Source: DATFRX01 sp035630615 | Lineage (GTDB): Bacteria > Actinomycetota > Actinomycetes > Propionibacteriales > Nocardioidaceae | Assembly (NCBI GenBank): GCA_035630615.1 | Contig: DASQKI010000071.1 | Location: 9,402 to 73,401, forward strand | Length of the DNA stretch: 64,000 nucleotides | Direction: 5' to 3' | Part shown: positions 53,982 through 63,980 of the stretch, in pieces | Position numbering within the stretch: position 1 is the first letter of the stretch | Layout: the number at the start of each line of letters is the position of its first letter | Notes under the pieces: generated by a model | Database searches by the model: none | What the model saw: only the letters and a program-made list of their open reading frames with translations | Told to the model about the DNA's origin: nothing | Made by a program: the position numbers and the translations under genes

Positions 53982-54877
53982 TTCTGCAGCTGTTCGCGGG
54001 AGCCCTTTCGGGCGTCGGTCTTCTCCTGCTTGTCTACATCTTCGTCCGACCTCGCGCCGGAGTCGGGGCGACGCTCGCACGGATCGATTCTGGTCGCCGT
54101 TCCCAATACTCAGCGACGGCCAGCGCGGCCAGTCCGGGCGCCGACGGGCGACTCGACCACATGAAGCTGTCGATCGGAGAACGCATCGAGGCCGAGGCGA
54201 CGGCGAGAGGGTGGAGCTTCGTTCGCACCCGATCCGACCTGGCGGTCATGAATCGCACCTTCGCCGCGCACATGGGAACCAAGGTGCTGTTCGCGCTGTT
54301 TGGCTTGATCTGGTTCCCGCTGATCCTCGTCCTCACCGGCATCGGTGGAACTGCGGCGCCGGCGCTCGTCGGTCTGGTCGCGGCGGCGATCTTCTTCTTC
54401 CTCCCGGACATGCAGTTGCACCGCGAGGCGGAGAAGAGGCGCCGTGACTTCCGCCATGTGATGGGCTCGTTCCTCGACCTCGTGGCGATGAACCTTGCCG
54501 GTGGCCGCGGTCTGCCTGAGGCGTTGATGGCGGCGTCCTCGATCGGCGAGCACTGGGCGATGATCCGGATCCGTCAGGCGCTCAGCAACGCTCGCATCGT
54601 CGGCATTACCCCGTGGGAAGGCATCGCCCAGCTCGGCCGCGACCTCGGGGTCGAAGAGCTGCGCGACCTTGCCTCAGCGCTCGCGCTCGCGGGCGACGAG
54701 GGTGCCAAGATTCGCGCATCGCTGATGGCTCGGGCCGAGAGCCTGCGGCGTAAAGAGTTGGCCGACGTCGAAGGCACTGCTGGCGAGAGCTCACAGTCGA
54801 TGCTGCTGGCACAGATCCTGATCGCGCTGGCCTTCCTCATCTTCTTGGTTTACCCGGCGTTGGCTCGACTGCAGTGA
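53978..54877 (+). CDS. tadC: Tad pilus inner-membrane protein TadC
   Basis: 299 aa, the same T2SSF layout: helices near the N-terminus, a central pair, FLDLVAMNLAGGRGLPEALM, then LRDLASALALAGDEGAKIRA and a final helix. The ATG overlaps the tadB stop (ATGA). Confidence 0.88.
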   Translation: MILQLFAGALSGVGLLLLVYIFVRPRAGVGATLARIDSGRRSQYSATASAASPGADGRLDHMKLSIGERIEAEATARGWSFVRTRSDLAVMNRTFAAHMGTKVLFALFGLIWFPLILVLTGIGGTAAPALVGLVAAAIFFFLPDMQLHREAEKRRRDFRHVMGSFLDLVAMNLAGGRGLPEALMAASSIGEHWAMIRIRQALSNARIVGITPWEGIAQLGRDLGVEELRDLASALALAGDEGAKIRASLMARAESLRRKELADVEGTAGESSQSMLLAQILIALAFLIFLVYPALARLQ

Positions 54878-54960
54878 ATTGGCGTTAGATTGAACATGAC
54901 ATCCATCAAAAGCGTCATACGTCGATCCCGGCATCGTCACACCCGCGGGAGGAACTGATC

Positions 54961-55170
54961 GTGACTGAGCTGCGCTACGCCCTGTTGTTGATCACCTACG
55001 TCCGGGCCCGTGCCGCCGAGGCCAAGCGCAATGGACGAAGCGAGTTGGGTGCGTCGGCCCTCGAATGGGCCATCATCTCTGCCATCGTTGTCGGCTTGGC
55101 GATCGGCATCTCGGTGGTTATCTCAAGGGTGGTCACCAGTCGGACCGATGAGATCAACGAGGGCGGCTGA
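54961..55170 (+). CDS. Flp-type major pilin
   Basis: 69 aa. A 30-residue leader ends in Gly30, then ASALEWAIISAIVVGLAIGI. Cleavage after Gly30 would leave the conserved Glu at +5 (Glu35), as in Flp prepilins. One membrane helix, about 36-58. The start is GTG with GGGAGGA upstream. It follows tadC by 83 nt, so it may have its own promoter for high expression; none is obvious. No prepilin peptidase is seen in the window. Confidence 0.85.
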   Translation: MTELRYALLLITYVRARAAEAKRNGRSELGASALEWAIISAIVVGLAIGISVVISRVVTSRTDEINEGG

Positions 55171-55205
55171 GCACGAACTCTTTTCGCCAGCAGCCTGTAG
55201 GGGCC

Positions 55206-55616
55206 ATGAGACGACGTCGGGACGAACGCGCCGCGAGCACGCTAGAGATGGCGATCATCGCGCCGGTCTTCCTGCTGCTCATCTTCGGCATCGTCGAGTT
55301 CGGTCTGTGGATGTATGCCCGTAATGTCGTCACGCTGGCGGCCCGCGAGGGTGCGTCGTACTTGCGGGTGTCCGGCGCGGTCGATGACCCTTCGGGCTGG
55401 CAGGGTGCAGCCGAGGACACGGCGACCGCGTACGCCGAACAGGTCGGACTGATGACGAATGTGACTGCCACGGCGACGAGCGATGACGAGCAGGCCACTG
55501 TACGGGTGTGCGGCGAGTACGCGCATCCGATGGGGATGCTGTCGGACGCCCCGGTCTGTCAGACGGTCATCGTCGAGATCGAGCAGTTCGAGCCCGATCC
55601 GGGGGAGCCGGAATGA
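55206..55616 (+). CDS. TadE-type pseudopilin
   Basis: 136 aa. The short leader RRRRDERAA is followed by STLEMAIIAPVFLLLIFGIV, a prepilin-like helix with Glu. The outer part carries two Cys (VRVCGEYAH and APVCQTV). It overlaps the next gene by ATGA. Confidence 0.85.
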   Translation: MRRRRDERAASTLEMAIIAPVFLLLIFGIVEFGLWMYARNVVTLAAREGASYLRVSGAVDDPSGWQGAAEDTATAYAEQVGLMTNVTATATSDDEQATVRVCGEYAHPMGMLSDAPVCQTVIVEIEQFEPDPGEPE

Positions 55617-56056
55617 GTCGAGACGGAAGGGGCACGATCTCGCTCGAGCTGGCGATCCTCGCGATCCCGCTGTTGATGCTCATGATGCTGATGTGGGCGT
55701 TCGGGGTCTACGCGCAGGCCGAGTCGCTGAGCGATCAGGCCGCTCGTGATGCCGTCCGGGCCGCGACCCAGTCACGCAGCTCGGCCGAGGCCGAGGAGAA
55801 GATCGCCGACGCCGTCGCCGACACGACGGGCAATGCCGAGTACATGGGCCGCTACATGGACTGCAACGCCGAGCCCGACCTGCCCGAGCCCTACACCGGA
55901 CACCCGACGATCTCCCAGGACACGATGGTGATGGTCGCCGTCACGGTGACCTGCACCGTCGACCTGAGCGCCGCGAGCTTCCTGCCACTCAACAGCCCGA
56001 CCATCACGTCGACATTCGTGAGCCCGCTCGACGAATACCGGGGGTACTACCCATGA
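55613..56056 (+). CDS. TadE/TadF-type pseudopilin
   Basis: 147 aa. The leader MSRDGRG is followed by TISLELAILAIPLLMLMMLM, with Glu at +5 after Gly7. The outer domain has two Cys (MDCNAEP and VTCTVDL). Coupled to both neighbours by ATGA overlaps. Confidence 0.83.
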   Translation: MSRDGRGTISLELAILAIPLLMLMMLMWAFGVYAQAESLSDQAARDAVRAATQSRSSAEAEEKIADAVADTTGNAEYMGRYMDCNAEPDLPEPYTGHPTISQDTMVMVAVTVTCTVDLSAASFLPLNSPTITSTFVSPLDEYRGYYP

Positions 56057-56808
56057 GCCGGTGGTCCCACGATCGCGAGCGGGGGTCGATAACGCCGTTC
56101 GTCATCATCGTCGCGGTGGCGCTGTTGTTTCTCGCGGCGCTCGTGATCGACGGCTCGCGGCAGCTGTCGGCCCGCGCCCGCGCCGTCGCCTACGCCGAGG
56201 AGGCTGCCCGCGCCGGCGCCCAAAAGATCAATCTCGAGGAGGGCTTCGTCCAGCTGCTGCAAGACGACGCCTACGCCGCCGTCGACGAATACTGCGGGGC
56301 CGCGATGGCCAACGACGACAGCATCACGTCGTGCGCCGCGAGCGACATCATCGAAAACACCGACAACGGCCAGATCGCATCGCTCACCGTCGAGGTCGAG
56401 GTGGAGTACGACCCGATCATGCTCGACATGTTCACCGGCAGCTCGGGCACCCTCGTGACCGGCGACGCGACCGCGCATCCGATCGAGGGCATCGTCGAGC
56501 CGGAGTTCGGTGAGTTCACGCCGCCGCCGCCGATCGTCGACACCCATCCGGTCGACCCGGGCATCCCGCAGGGAACGACCGGCGGCACGATCAACGTCCC
56601 GTCGCCGCCGCCGAGCTGCCGCCCACCCGGCCAGCCGCCGCCGCCGCAAGACGACATCTGCCCGGACGGCCCGGGCCCAGAAGATCCGGGTGGTCCGCAC
56701 GATCCGCCGACGAACACGGATCCGACGAACACAAATCCGACGGAGACCGATGATCCTGGCCCGGGTGGCCCCGGTGGGCCGGGCGGCCACGGAGGGGACG
56801 GGGACTGA
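56053..56808 (+). CDS. TadG-like pilus-associated protein with proline/glycine-rich tail
   Basis: 251 aa. The N-terminal RGSITPFVIIVAVALLFLAA helix is the TadG/TadE-like anchor. A helical outer domain with Cys pairs follows (EYCGAAM, SCAASD). The last 90 residues are low complexity (TNTDPTNTNPTETDDPGPGG), probably an extended wall-spanning stalk. Confidence 0.75.
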   Translation: MSRWSHDRERGSITPFVIIVAVALLFLAALVIDGSRQLSARARAVAYAEEAARAGAQKINLEEGFVQLLQDDAYAAVDEYCGAAMANDDSITSCAASDIIENTDNGQIASLTVEVEVEYDPIMLDMFTGSSGTLVTGDATAHPIEGIVEPEFGEFTPPPPIVDTHPVDPGIPQGTTGGTINVPSPPPSCRPPGQPPPPQDDICPDGPGPEDPGGPHDPPTNTDPTNTNPTETDDPGPGGPGGPGGHGGDGD

Positions 56809-56813
56809 TCTCG

Positions 56814-57386
56814 ATGCGGATGGGGAGGACAGCGCTCGTTGCCATGCTGCTCGCCGGTGGCCTGGCGACAGCCTGCAGCGACAACGACGACGGCTCCTTC
56901 GAGCCGACCGGCTCCGTCGATTCGCCGTCGGACGGGAACTCCACCGCCGATGACACCGTCGTACGCGTCGACACCGGCGAATGGGGCAACGACGTGATGG
57001 TGCCGACCTTGGTGGAGTACCTCGAGGCGCGACAGACCAGCCTGCGTGAGCGTCGCATCACGCCCGAGATGGTCGAGACCGCGACGTTCCAGTGGATCCA
57101 GCAGCAGCGAGCTGTCATCGCCAATGCCAAAGAGCGCGACTGGACCATCCCAGCGCAGGCCCGAGTACGCGTCGTCGGAGTCGAGTCGGACGTTCCGGAC
57201 GCGGTCGTACACGTCTGTATGTGGGGCCCGTCGGTCGACTTCGTCGATGCCAAAACGGGTAAACCGGTCGAGCCAGAGGTGCGACAGTGGTACCCCTTTG
57301 ATGTCAAGATGGTCATGGTCGACGACCGCTGGTACGTTGCTGCGGCCGCCGAGGGAGAGTTTGGGTGCGAGGTGGAAGAGGGATGA
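56814..57386 (+). CDS. Putative lipoprotein of the pilus/secretion locus
   Basis: 190 aa. The signal peptide ends LAGGLATAC, with Cys21 as the likely lipidated residue (the lipobox is a little unusual). The mature part contains no domain I know. It starts 6 nt after the TadG-like gene and its stop overlaps the next start (ATGA). Confidence 0.7.
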   Translation: MRMGRTALVAMLLAGGLATACSDNDDGSFEPTGSVDSPSDGNSTADDTVVRVDTGEWGNDVMVPTLVEYLEARQTSLRERRITPEMVETATFQWIQQQRAVIANAKERDWTIPAQARVRVVGVESDVPDAVVHVCMWGPSVDFVDAKTGKPVEPEVRQWYPFDVKMVMVDDRWYVAAAAEGEFGCEVEEG

Positions 57387-58501
57387 CACAAAGCTCGGGG
57401 AGAGGCACCAGGGGCAAGCTCGTCTGTCTGGTAGCCGCCCTGGTGGCCGGCGCCGCGATGATCGCTGCGCCCACCACATCGGCGACCGCCGGACCACCGG
57501 CCGTCCGGGCCGCCAGCGACTCCATCGCCGGCGCTTCCGCGACCGGCGGCGGGTTCGGCCTGAGCACGCTTCCGAACGCGGCGCCGCAAGGCGCGCCCGC
57601 AGCCGGGTCGACCGGAACGACCGGGGGCTGTGCCGGCTACGCCACCAACGTCGGCGCCGGCATCTACTGCTACGGCGGCGAGACCAGCGGCACGCCGCTC
57701 GACTTGATCGACCGATTCCCCGGCATGTCCTTCACGCCCTGTCGCGTCTATGACATCCCGAGCGGCATGAAGGCGCCGCACAACCCGACTCCGGACGAGG
57801 GCAAGTTCTATCTGCAGTCCTGTCTCGAAGACGTCGAGCTGCACGACCCCTACGGCGGCGATCCGCGGGTGACACTGTCGTTCGTCTACGTCAACAACGA
57901 TGAGCCGGACCCGACGGAGTGGGACCCTAACCCGCTGGAGGAATACCTCTGGGCGCAGGTGCGGTCCAACTACCCGGTGCCGTTCGTGACCGCGTGGCCC
58001 ACCCACATCCCGCGGGTCGGAGCGCCGACCTGGTTCCAGTTCCGCTGGCTCGACGAGGACATGCATGCCGCCACGCAGGGACCGTACGCCGGCAACGAAG
58101 ACGGCGGACCCTACCTCGAGCTCAACTACGGCGGCGTGACGCTCCGGGCCGAGTCGGCCGACGTGCGCATCGTGCCGCAGATCGAAGACATGGACCCGGT
58201 CAGCTGCGGCAACGTGCCGAAGCCGTACAACGAAGATGCCGAGCCGACTCTCGAGGCGCAGGACAACCCGTGCTACGTCGTGTTCGAGCACTCCAGCGCG
58301 GCCGCCGAGGAACTGTCGACGGTGCCGCTCCCGGAGCGCAACGACGACTACCCGATCCCGATGTATGTGCTCAACGTCGAGGTCGACTGGCACGTGACGA
58401 TGGAAGGCGGCCAGGGCGCCGATCTCGGCACCCACACCTTCACCGCCTACCAGCAGATTCCCGTGTCCGAGGTGACCGGCTTGGTCGGTCAGGAGCTCTG
58501 A
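57383..58501 (+). CDS. Secreted protein of unknown function
   Basis: 372 aa with a Sec signal peptide (KLVCLVAALVAGAAMIAA) and a cleavage site around SATAG. The mature protein has several Cys (GGCAGYA, IYCYGG, TPCRVYD, LQSCLED, VSCGNV, NPCYVV) and many aromatic residues, suggesting a disulfide-stabilised beta-rich fold. I recognise no family. ATGA overlap with the lipoprotein gene. Confidence 0.7.
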   Translation: MTQSSGRGTRGKLVCLVAALVAGAAMIAAPTTSATAGPPAVRAASDSIAGASATGGGFGLSTLPNAAPQGAPAAGSTGTTGGCAGYATNVGAGIYCYGGETSGTPLDLIDRFPGMSFTPCRVYDIPSGMKAPHNPTPDEGKFYLQSCLEDVELHDPYGGDPRVTLSFVYVNNDEPDPTEWDPNPLEEYLWAQVRSNYPVPFVTAWPTHIPRVGAPTWFQFRWLDEDMHAATQGPYAGNEDGGPYLELNYGGVTLRAESADVRIVPQIEDMDPVSCGNVPKPYNEDAEPTLEAQDNPCYVVFEHSSAAAEELSTVPLPERNDDYPIPMYVLNVEVDWHVTMEGGQGADLGTHTFTAYQQIPVSEVTGLVGQEL

Positions 58502-58504
58502 TCG

Positions 58505-61480
58505 GTGCCCACCACGCATCCGATCCAGCCGACCCGGCTGCCGACACCAAGCCGGGGGAGCAAACGCGGGGGAGAAGTCCTTCGAGGTCTGCTCGGGCTG
58601 GTGGCGACCCTGGTCGTGGTGGTCGGCGTGCCGATCGGCCTGGTCCTCCTGGTCGGCAATCCGCTGCCCGATGAGGCGCCCAACAGCGACTGGCTGACGG
58701 CGGAGATCTCGTCCGACACACTGCTCGAGATCCTGGCCATCGTGTTGTGGCTGGCCTGGCTGCACTTCGTGGTCTGCCTCGTCGTCGAGCTGGTCAGCGA
58801 CCGTCGCGGTCGCGGGCTCGCCCCGCACGTGCCGGGCGGCGGAGTGGGCACTCAAGCTCTCGCGCGGCGATTGGTCGGCGCCGTTCTGTTGCTGGCCGGT
58901 ACGACCGCGGCGACGCTGCCGGCCGCGACGGCGAGCGCCGAGCGCGCACCCGACAAGGCCGCGAGCGCGGGTGAGGCGGCCACCGCGTCGGCTGCGAGCA
59001 ACGATCCGGACGCCTCGTCGGCGGTTCGCGAGACTGATGGCGTCGTCAAGTACTACGAGGTGCAGCCGTCGAGCGGTCGGCACTACGACACCTTGTGGGA
59101 CATCGCCGAGCGCTTCTTGGGTAGCGGGCTGCGCTACAAGGAGATCTTCGAGCTCAACCACGGCGTCTTGCAGCCCGACGGTCGCAAGCTGACCAACGCC
59201 GACCTGATCCAGCCCGGCTGGCTGCTCCAGATGCCGGGCGACGCCGACGGAGACGGTCTCAAGATCGTCGACCATCGAATCTCGCAGAATGCCACGACGC
59301 CGACCGAGCCCGTCGAGCAGACTCGCGGTGCCGCCGAAGACGCGCCCGACGAATCGGAGTCCGTCGCCGTGGACGACGACAGCACGGATGCCGTGGACCG
59401 TGCGGAGCCCGAGCCCGAGCAGGAGAAGGTCGACGAGCCCGCCGAAGAAACGGCGCGGCAGGTCGAGCCCGAGGAGCCGGCTCCGAACCGCGATGAGCCC
59501 GATCCCGAGCCAACGACTGTCATCGACGAGACGTCGACGGCCACCGACGACGAGGTCGAGAGCGAGAGCGAGGATGAGTCCGCGGCGCCTTCCCACGACA
59601 ACGTCTGGACTCCCACCTTCGGCATCGCGGGCGGACTCCTCGCCGCCGGACTGCTGGTCGGCCTTCGACGCCGGCAGCTCGCGGGCTCGCAACTGTTCCT
59701 GCGGGCACCGAGCCCGGACGGAGGACCGACCGGACCACAGGGCCTCACGATCGCCGACAACGAGTCCGCGCTGCGATGGGAGTCGGACCCGACCTCGGCG
59801 GCGCTGCTCAGCCAGGGCCTCCGGGTGTGGCCGCCGGCGCTGTACGGCGGGCCCGTGCCGCAGCCGACGCACTGCGTACTCACTCCGGCCGGAGTGTCGG
59901 CGGTGTTCGCCACCGCGCCGGAGGTGCCTGCTCCGGCGCCGTGGCAGACCAGTGGAGACGGCCGGGCGTGGACGCTGCGACCCGACGACTATCGCCGCCT
60001 GCACGGCGCACCGCCCGCATTGGTTCCGTATCCGGGTCTGGTCGCCTTCGGCCGGCAGACCGACGACTCGCTGCTGTTCATGGACCTCGAGGCGTTCCCG
60101 GGCGCGGTGAGCATCGGCGGAGACGTCGACGTCGCCCGCGCGATCGCGATGAGCTGGGCGGTCGACATGGCCGTCCATGCATGGGCCGACGACCGCCGGG
60201 TCTGGCTGGCCGGCTTCGCCGACGCCCCCGAGGAGTTGTCACCGGCGATTCGGGTCGTCGACGACATCGATCGGGTCCTCGAGTCGCTCGAGCGGGTGGC
60301 CGAGCGGCAGCGGGCAGAGTGCCAGCGCCTCGGCGTCGAGTCGGTCGCCGCGGGCCGGGTGGCCAAGCCGGACGCCCGGATGTGGGGCAGCGAGCTCGTC
60401 GTGTCCTCCGGCGCACCTACGTCGGCCACGCTCGACCGCCTGCAGGAGCTGGCCGCGCATCCACAGCACGCCATCTCCGTCGTCATCGTCGGCGACACTC
60501 CGAAGTCGGCGGCGCGGCTGGCGGCCTCGCCCGAGGGCCGGCTGTGGTCCGGACCGCTGGGCATCGACGTCGTCGCCCAACAGCTGAGCGTGGAGGCCTA
60601 CCGGGGCATGGTCGACATCTTCGGCGAGGCGGACCGGCCGGAGGCTGAGCCGGCCGACGAGGGTCTGGGCGTGTTGACGGCGCCCCCGGAGCTCGATGCC
60701 TCGGTGTTCGACCCGCGCAGTCGGCAGGCGGTCGAGATCGGCATCTTGGGTCCGGTGGCCGTGGAAGCCGACGGCCCCGTCGAGGAGGGACGCCGCGACC
60801 TGCTGACCGAGTTGGTCATCTACGTCGCCCTGCGCCCCGAGGGTGTCCACCCCAATGGGCTCACCGCCGCCCTCTGGCCGCGGGGCGTCTCCGACGACGT
60901 CGTGGACTCCACCCTCGCCGCGGCGCAGACCTGGCTCGGCGACGATCAGACCGGCGAACCGCGACTGGCGATGGCCGACGGCCGGTGGACGATCCGGCGC
61001 AGCGGCGTCCGGTTCGACTGGGACGTCTTCAAGGCTCTGGTCAACGCCCCGGAGCAACACGGTTCCGACGAGGTGGCGGTGCTGGGACAGGCCATGGAGC
61101 TCGTCCGTGGTGAGCCGTGGTCGGAGCTGCCGGCCCGAAGCTACGGCTGGCTGGCCTACGACACGGTGGACGAAGACGCTCGCATCGCGGTCGTCCTCGC
61201 GGCTCGTCGCCTCGCCCGCACGTGTGCCGACCGCGGCGACGGTCGAGGCGCTCGCGACGCGATCCTGCGCGGATTGGGCGTCGCGCCGGCGGCCGAGGAT
61301 CTCTGGCGCGACGTGCTGCGCCTGGCCGCGCAGCTCGGGAGCCGCAGCGATATCCAGGCGGTCGCCGACGAGATGTACGCCGCGATCGACAAGCACGGCT
61401 CGCCAGCGGGAGCGGCCGCCGAGACCGATGCGCTAGTCGAGGAGCTCATCCCGGGCTATCGGCCGCACAGCGCAGCCTGA
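58505..61480 (+). CDS. Membrane-bound LysM-BTAD fusion protein
   Basis: 991 aa. Two membrane helices lie near residues 28-50 and 65-90 and another hydrophobic stretch near 118-140. A LysM-like domain (YDTLWDIAERFLGSGLRYKE, about 195-240) is followed by a long acidic linker and a further helix (about 375-390). The C-terminus, from about residue 745 on, is a bacterial transcriptional activator-like domain (VEIGILGPVAVEADGPVEEG, then ALWPRGVSDDVV). Such LysM-BTAD proteins occur next to Tad genes in actinobacteria. Topology suggests sensing of the wall with a regulatory or scaffold part in the cytosol. The start is GTG. Confidence 0.8.
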   Translation: MPTTHPIQPTRLPTPSRGSKRGGEVLRGLLGLVATLVVVVGVPIGLVLLVGNPLPDEAPNSDWLTAEISSDTLLEILAIVLWLAWLHFVVCLVVELVSDRRGRGLAPHVPGGGVGTQALARRLVGAVLLLAGTTAATLPAATASAERAPDKAASAGEAATASAASNDPDASSAVRETDGVVKYYEVQPSSGRHYDTLWDIAERFLGSGLRYKEIFELNHGVLQPDGRKLTNADLIQPGWLLQMPGDADGDGLKIVDHRISQNATTPTEPVEQTRGAAEDAPDESESVAVDDDSTDAVDRAEPEPEQEKVDEPAEETARQVEPEEPAPNRDEPDPEPTTVIDETSTATDDEVESESEDESAAPSHDNVWTPTFGIAGGLLAAGLLVGLRRRQLAGSQLFLRAPSPDGGPTGPQGLTIADNESALRWESDPTSAALLSQGLRVWPPALYGGPVPQPTHCVLTPAGVSAVFATAPEVPAPAPWQTSGDGRAWTLRPDDYRRLHGAPPALVPYPGLVAFGRQTDDSLLFMDLEAFPGAVSIGGDVDVARAIAMSWAVDMAVHAWADDRRVWLAGFADAPEELSPAIRVVDDIDRVLESLERVAERQRAECQRLGVESVAAGRVAKPDARMWGSELVVSSGAPTSATLDRLQELAAHPQHAISVVIVGDTPKSAARLAASPEGRLWSGPLGIDVVAQQLSVEAYRGMVDIFGEADRPEAEPADEGLGVLTAPPELDASVFDPRSRQAVEIGILGPVAVEADGPVEEGRRDLLTELVIYVALRPEGVHPNGLTAALWPRGVSDDVVDSTLAAAQTWLGDDQTGEPRLAMADGRWTIRRSGVRFDWDVFKALVNAPEQHGSDEVAVLGQAMELVRGEPWSELPARSYGWLAYDTVDEDARIAVVLAARRLARTCADRGDGRGARDAILRGLGVAPAAEDLWRDVLRLAAQLGSRSDIQAVADEMYAAIDKHGSPAGAAAETDALVEELIPGYRPHSAA

Positions 61481-61482
61481 AC

Positions 61483-62109
61483 GTGGCCGCCGACACGGTT
61501 CGCGACATCGAGGTGCCGGCCGAGCGGTTGGCCGGCTGGATCCAACGGTTCGGCGACCGCCATGGCGCCCTGACGTGGTCGGCGGCCGACGACGGGGGTG
61601 CTCGGGCCGAGGCGACCGACGGCGCGGTAGCGGTGATCCGACTCGCGATCCCGACGCCCGCCGAGCCGGACGCGACGGCGATGTCCACGACGGCGCTGGA
61701 CTTCGATCGCTTCGGGCTCGTGCTGGTGCGCCGTGGCGGGTTCGCCATCGGCCGCGTCGATGCTGGTCGAGTCGTCGCATCCCGCACCGGAACCCGCTAC
61801 GTCCAGGGACAGACCAAGGCCGGCGGCCAGAGCCAGAAGCGCTATGCCCGCCGCCGCGCCAATCAGGCAGCGGCGTTGGTACGGTCGGCGGCCGAGGCGG
61901 TTGACGAAGTCCTGGCGGAGTGGTCTGGCCGGGTCGTCGGCGGCGGCGACCGAGCACTCGTACGGCAGGTGCTGGACACCGCGCGTACCGACCTCGCGCC
62001 GCGACTCGTACCTCGCTGGCTCGACGTCGGCAATCCGCGGCGTCGTGATCTCGACACCGCGGTGAGCTCGGCTCGAGCCGCCCGGATCTCGCTCAATGCG
62101 CTGGCCTGA
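61483..62109 (+). CDS. Actinobacterial Vms1/eRF1-like ribosome-rescue factor (acVLRF1)
   Basis: 208 aa. The GGQ motif of peptidyl-tRNA hydrolases/release factors is at 114-116, in KAGGQSQKRYARRRANQ, flanked by FGLVLVRRGGFAIGR. Family members are thought to free nascent chains from stalled ribosomes. The start is GTG, 2 nt after the previous stop. It lies before an ABC-F gene, so both may act on stalled ribosomes. Confidence 0.85.
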   Translation: MAADTVRDIEVPAERLAGWIQRFGDRHGALTWSAADDGGARAEATDGAVAVIRLAIPTPAEPDATAMSTTALDFDRFGLVLVRRGGFAIGRVDAGRVVASRTGTRYVQGQTKAGGQSQKRYARRRANQAAALVRSAAEAVDEVLAEWSGRVVGGGDRALVRQVLDTARTDLAPRLVPRWLDVGNPRRRDLDTAVSSARAARISLNALA

Positions 62110-62169
62110 TTCGGCCGCCGTCCGACTGCGCCGCACGAAACCCAGAGGCGACCGGGTCCGCGTTGCCCG

Positions 62170-62175
62170 TAGACT
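62170..62175 (+). promoter_or_regulatory. Candidate -10 for a leaderless leader-peptide transcript
   Basis: TAGACT ends 7 nt before the ATG of a 9-codon ORF, so RNA would start at or beside that ATG. It is the same hexamer and spacing as seen before ctaB. No good -35 is visible. Confidence 0.5.
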
Positions 62176-62182
62176 GGGCGCC

Positions 62183-62212
62183 ATGCTGCTCCAGGTGCGG
62201 TCGTCGGACTAG
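62183..62212 (+). CDS. Leader peptide MLLQVRSSD upstream of the ABC-F gene
   Basis: Nine codons ending in TAG. The stop overlaps the 5' arm of a terminator hairpin. Translation of such a short ORF next to a terminator is the usual sign of ribosome-mediated attenuation of antibiotic-responsive ABC-F genes. Confidence 0.6.
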   Translation: MLLQVRSSD

Positions 62213-62242
62213 GGCCGCAGTGCGCCCAGCACTGCCCTTTTT
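62211..62242 (+). terminator. Attenuator hairpin before the ABC-F gene
   Basis: AGGGC pairs with GCCCT and AGTGC pairs with GCACT around a GCCCA loop, with a CGC bulge on the 5' side, followed by TTTTTG. It lies 40 nt before the ABC-F ATG and within the leader, not after a full gene, so it is likely a conditional terminator. Confidence 0.75.
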
Positions 62243-62281
62243 GTCCCGTACGCCGCTTCTAATCTTCCTGGAGCCTCTCCC

Positions 62282-63880
<1,599 letters not shown>

Positions 63881-63980
63881 GTCCCGGACACAACGCGGAA
63901 GTTCGCCGGGATTGTCTCTGGTAGATCGGGGGAGTACAGACGATCATGGGCCTGTCGAGTGATCTTCGAAGGAGGCAGGT

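Noticed and set aside
56591..60178. A 1195-residue reading frame antisense to the Tad-distal genes
   Set aside because: It is antisense to six well-supported coupled genes, has low-complexity composition (Arg, Gly, His-rich), no motif and no plausible start; it is a by-product of high GC.
62174..62229. CTGGGCGC (62174-62181) can pair with GCGCCCAG (62222-62229) as an anti-terminator
   Set aside because: If the TAGACT promoter is right, the first segment overlaps the -10 and is not in the RNA. It would matter only if transcription starts further upstream, which 5'-end mapping would show.
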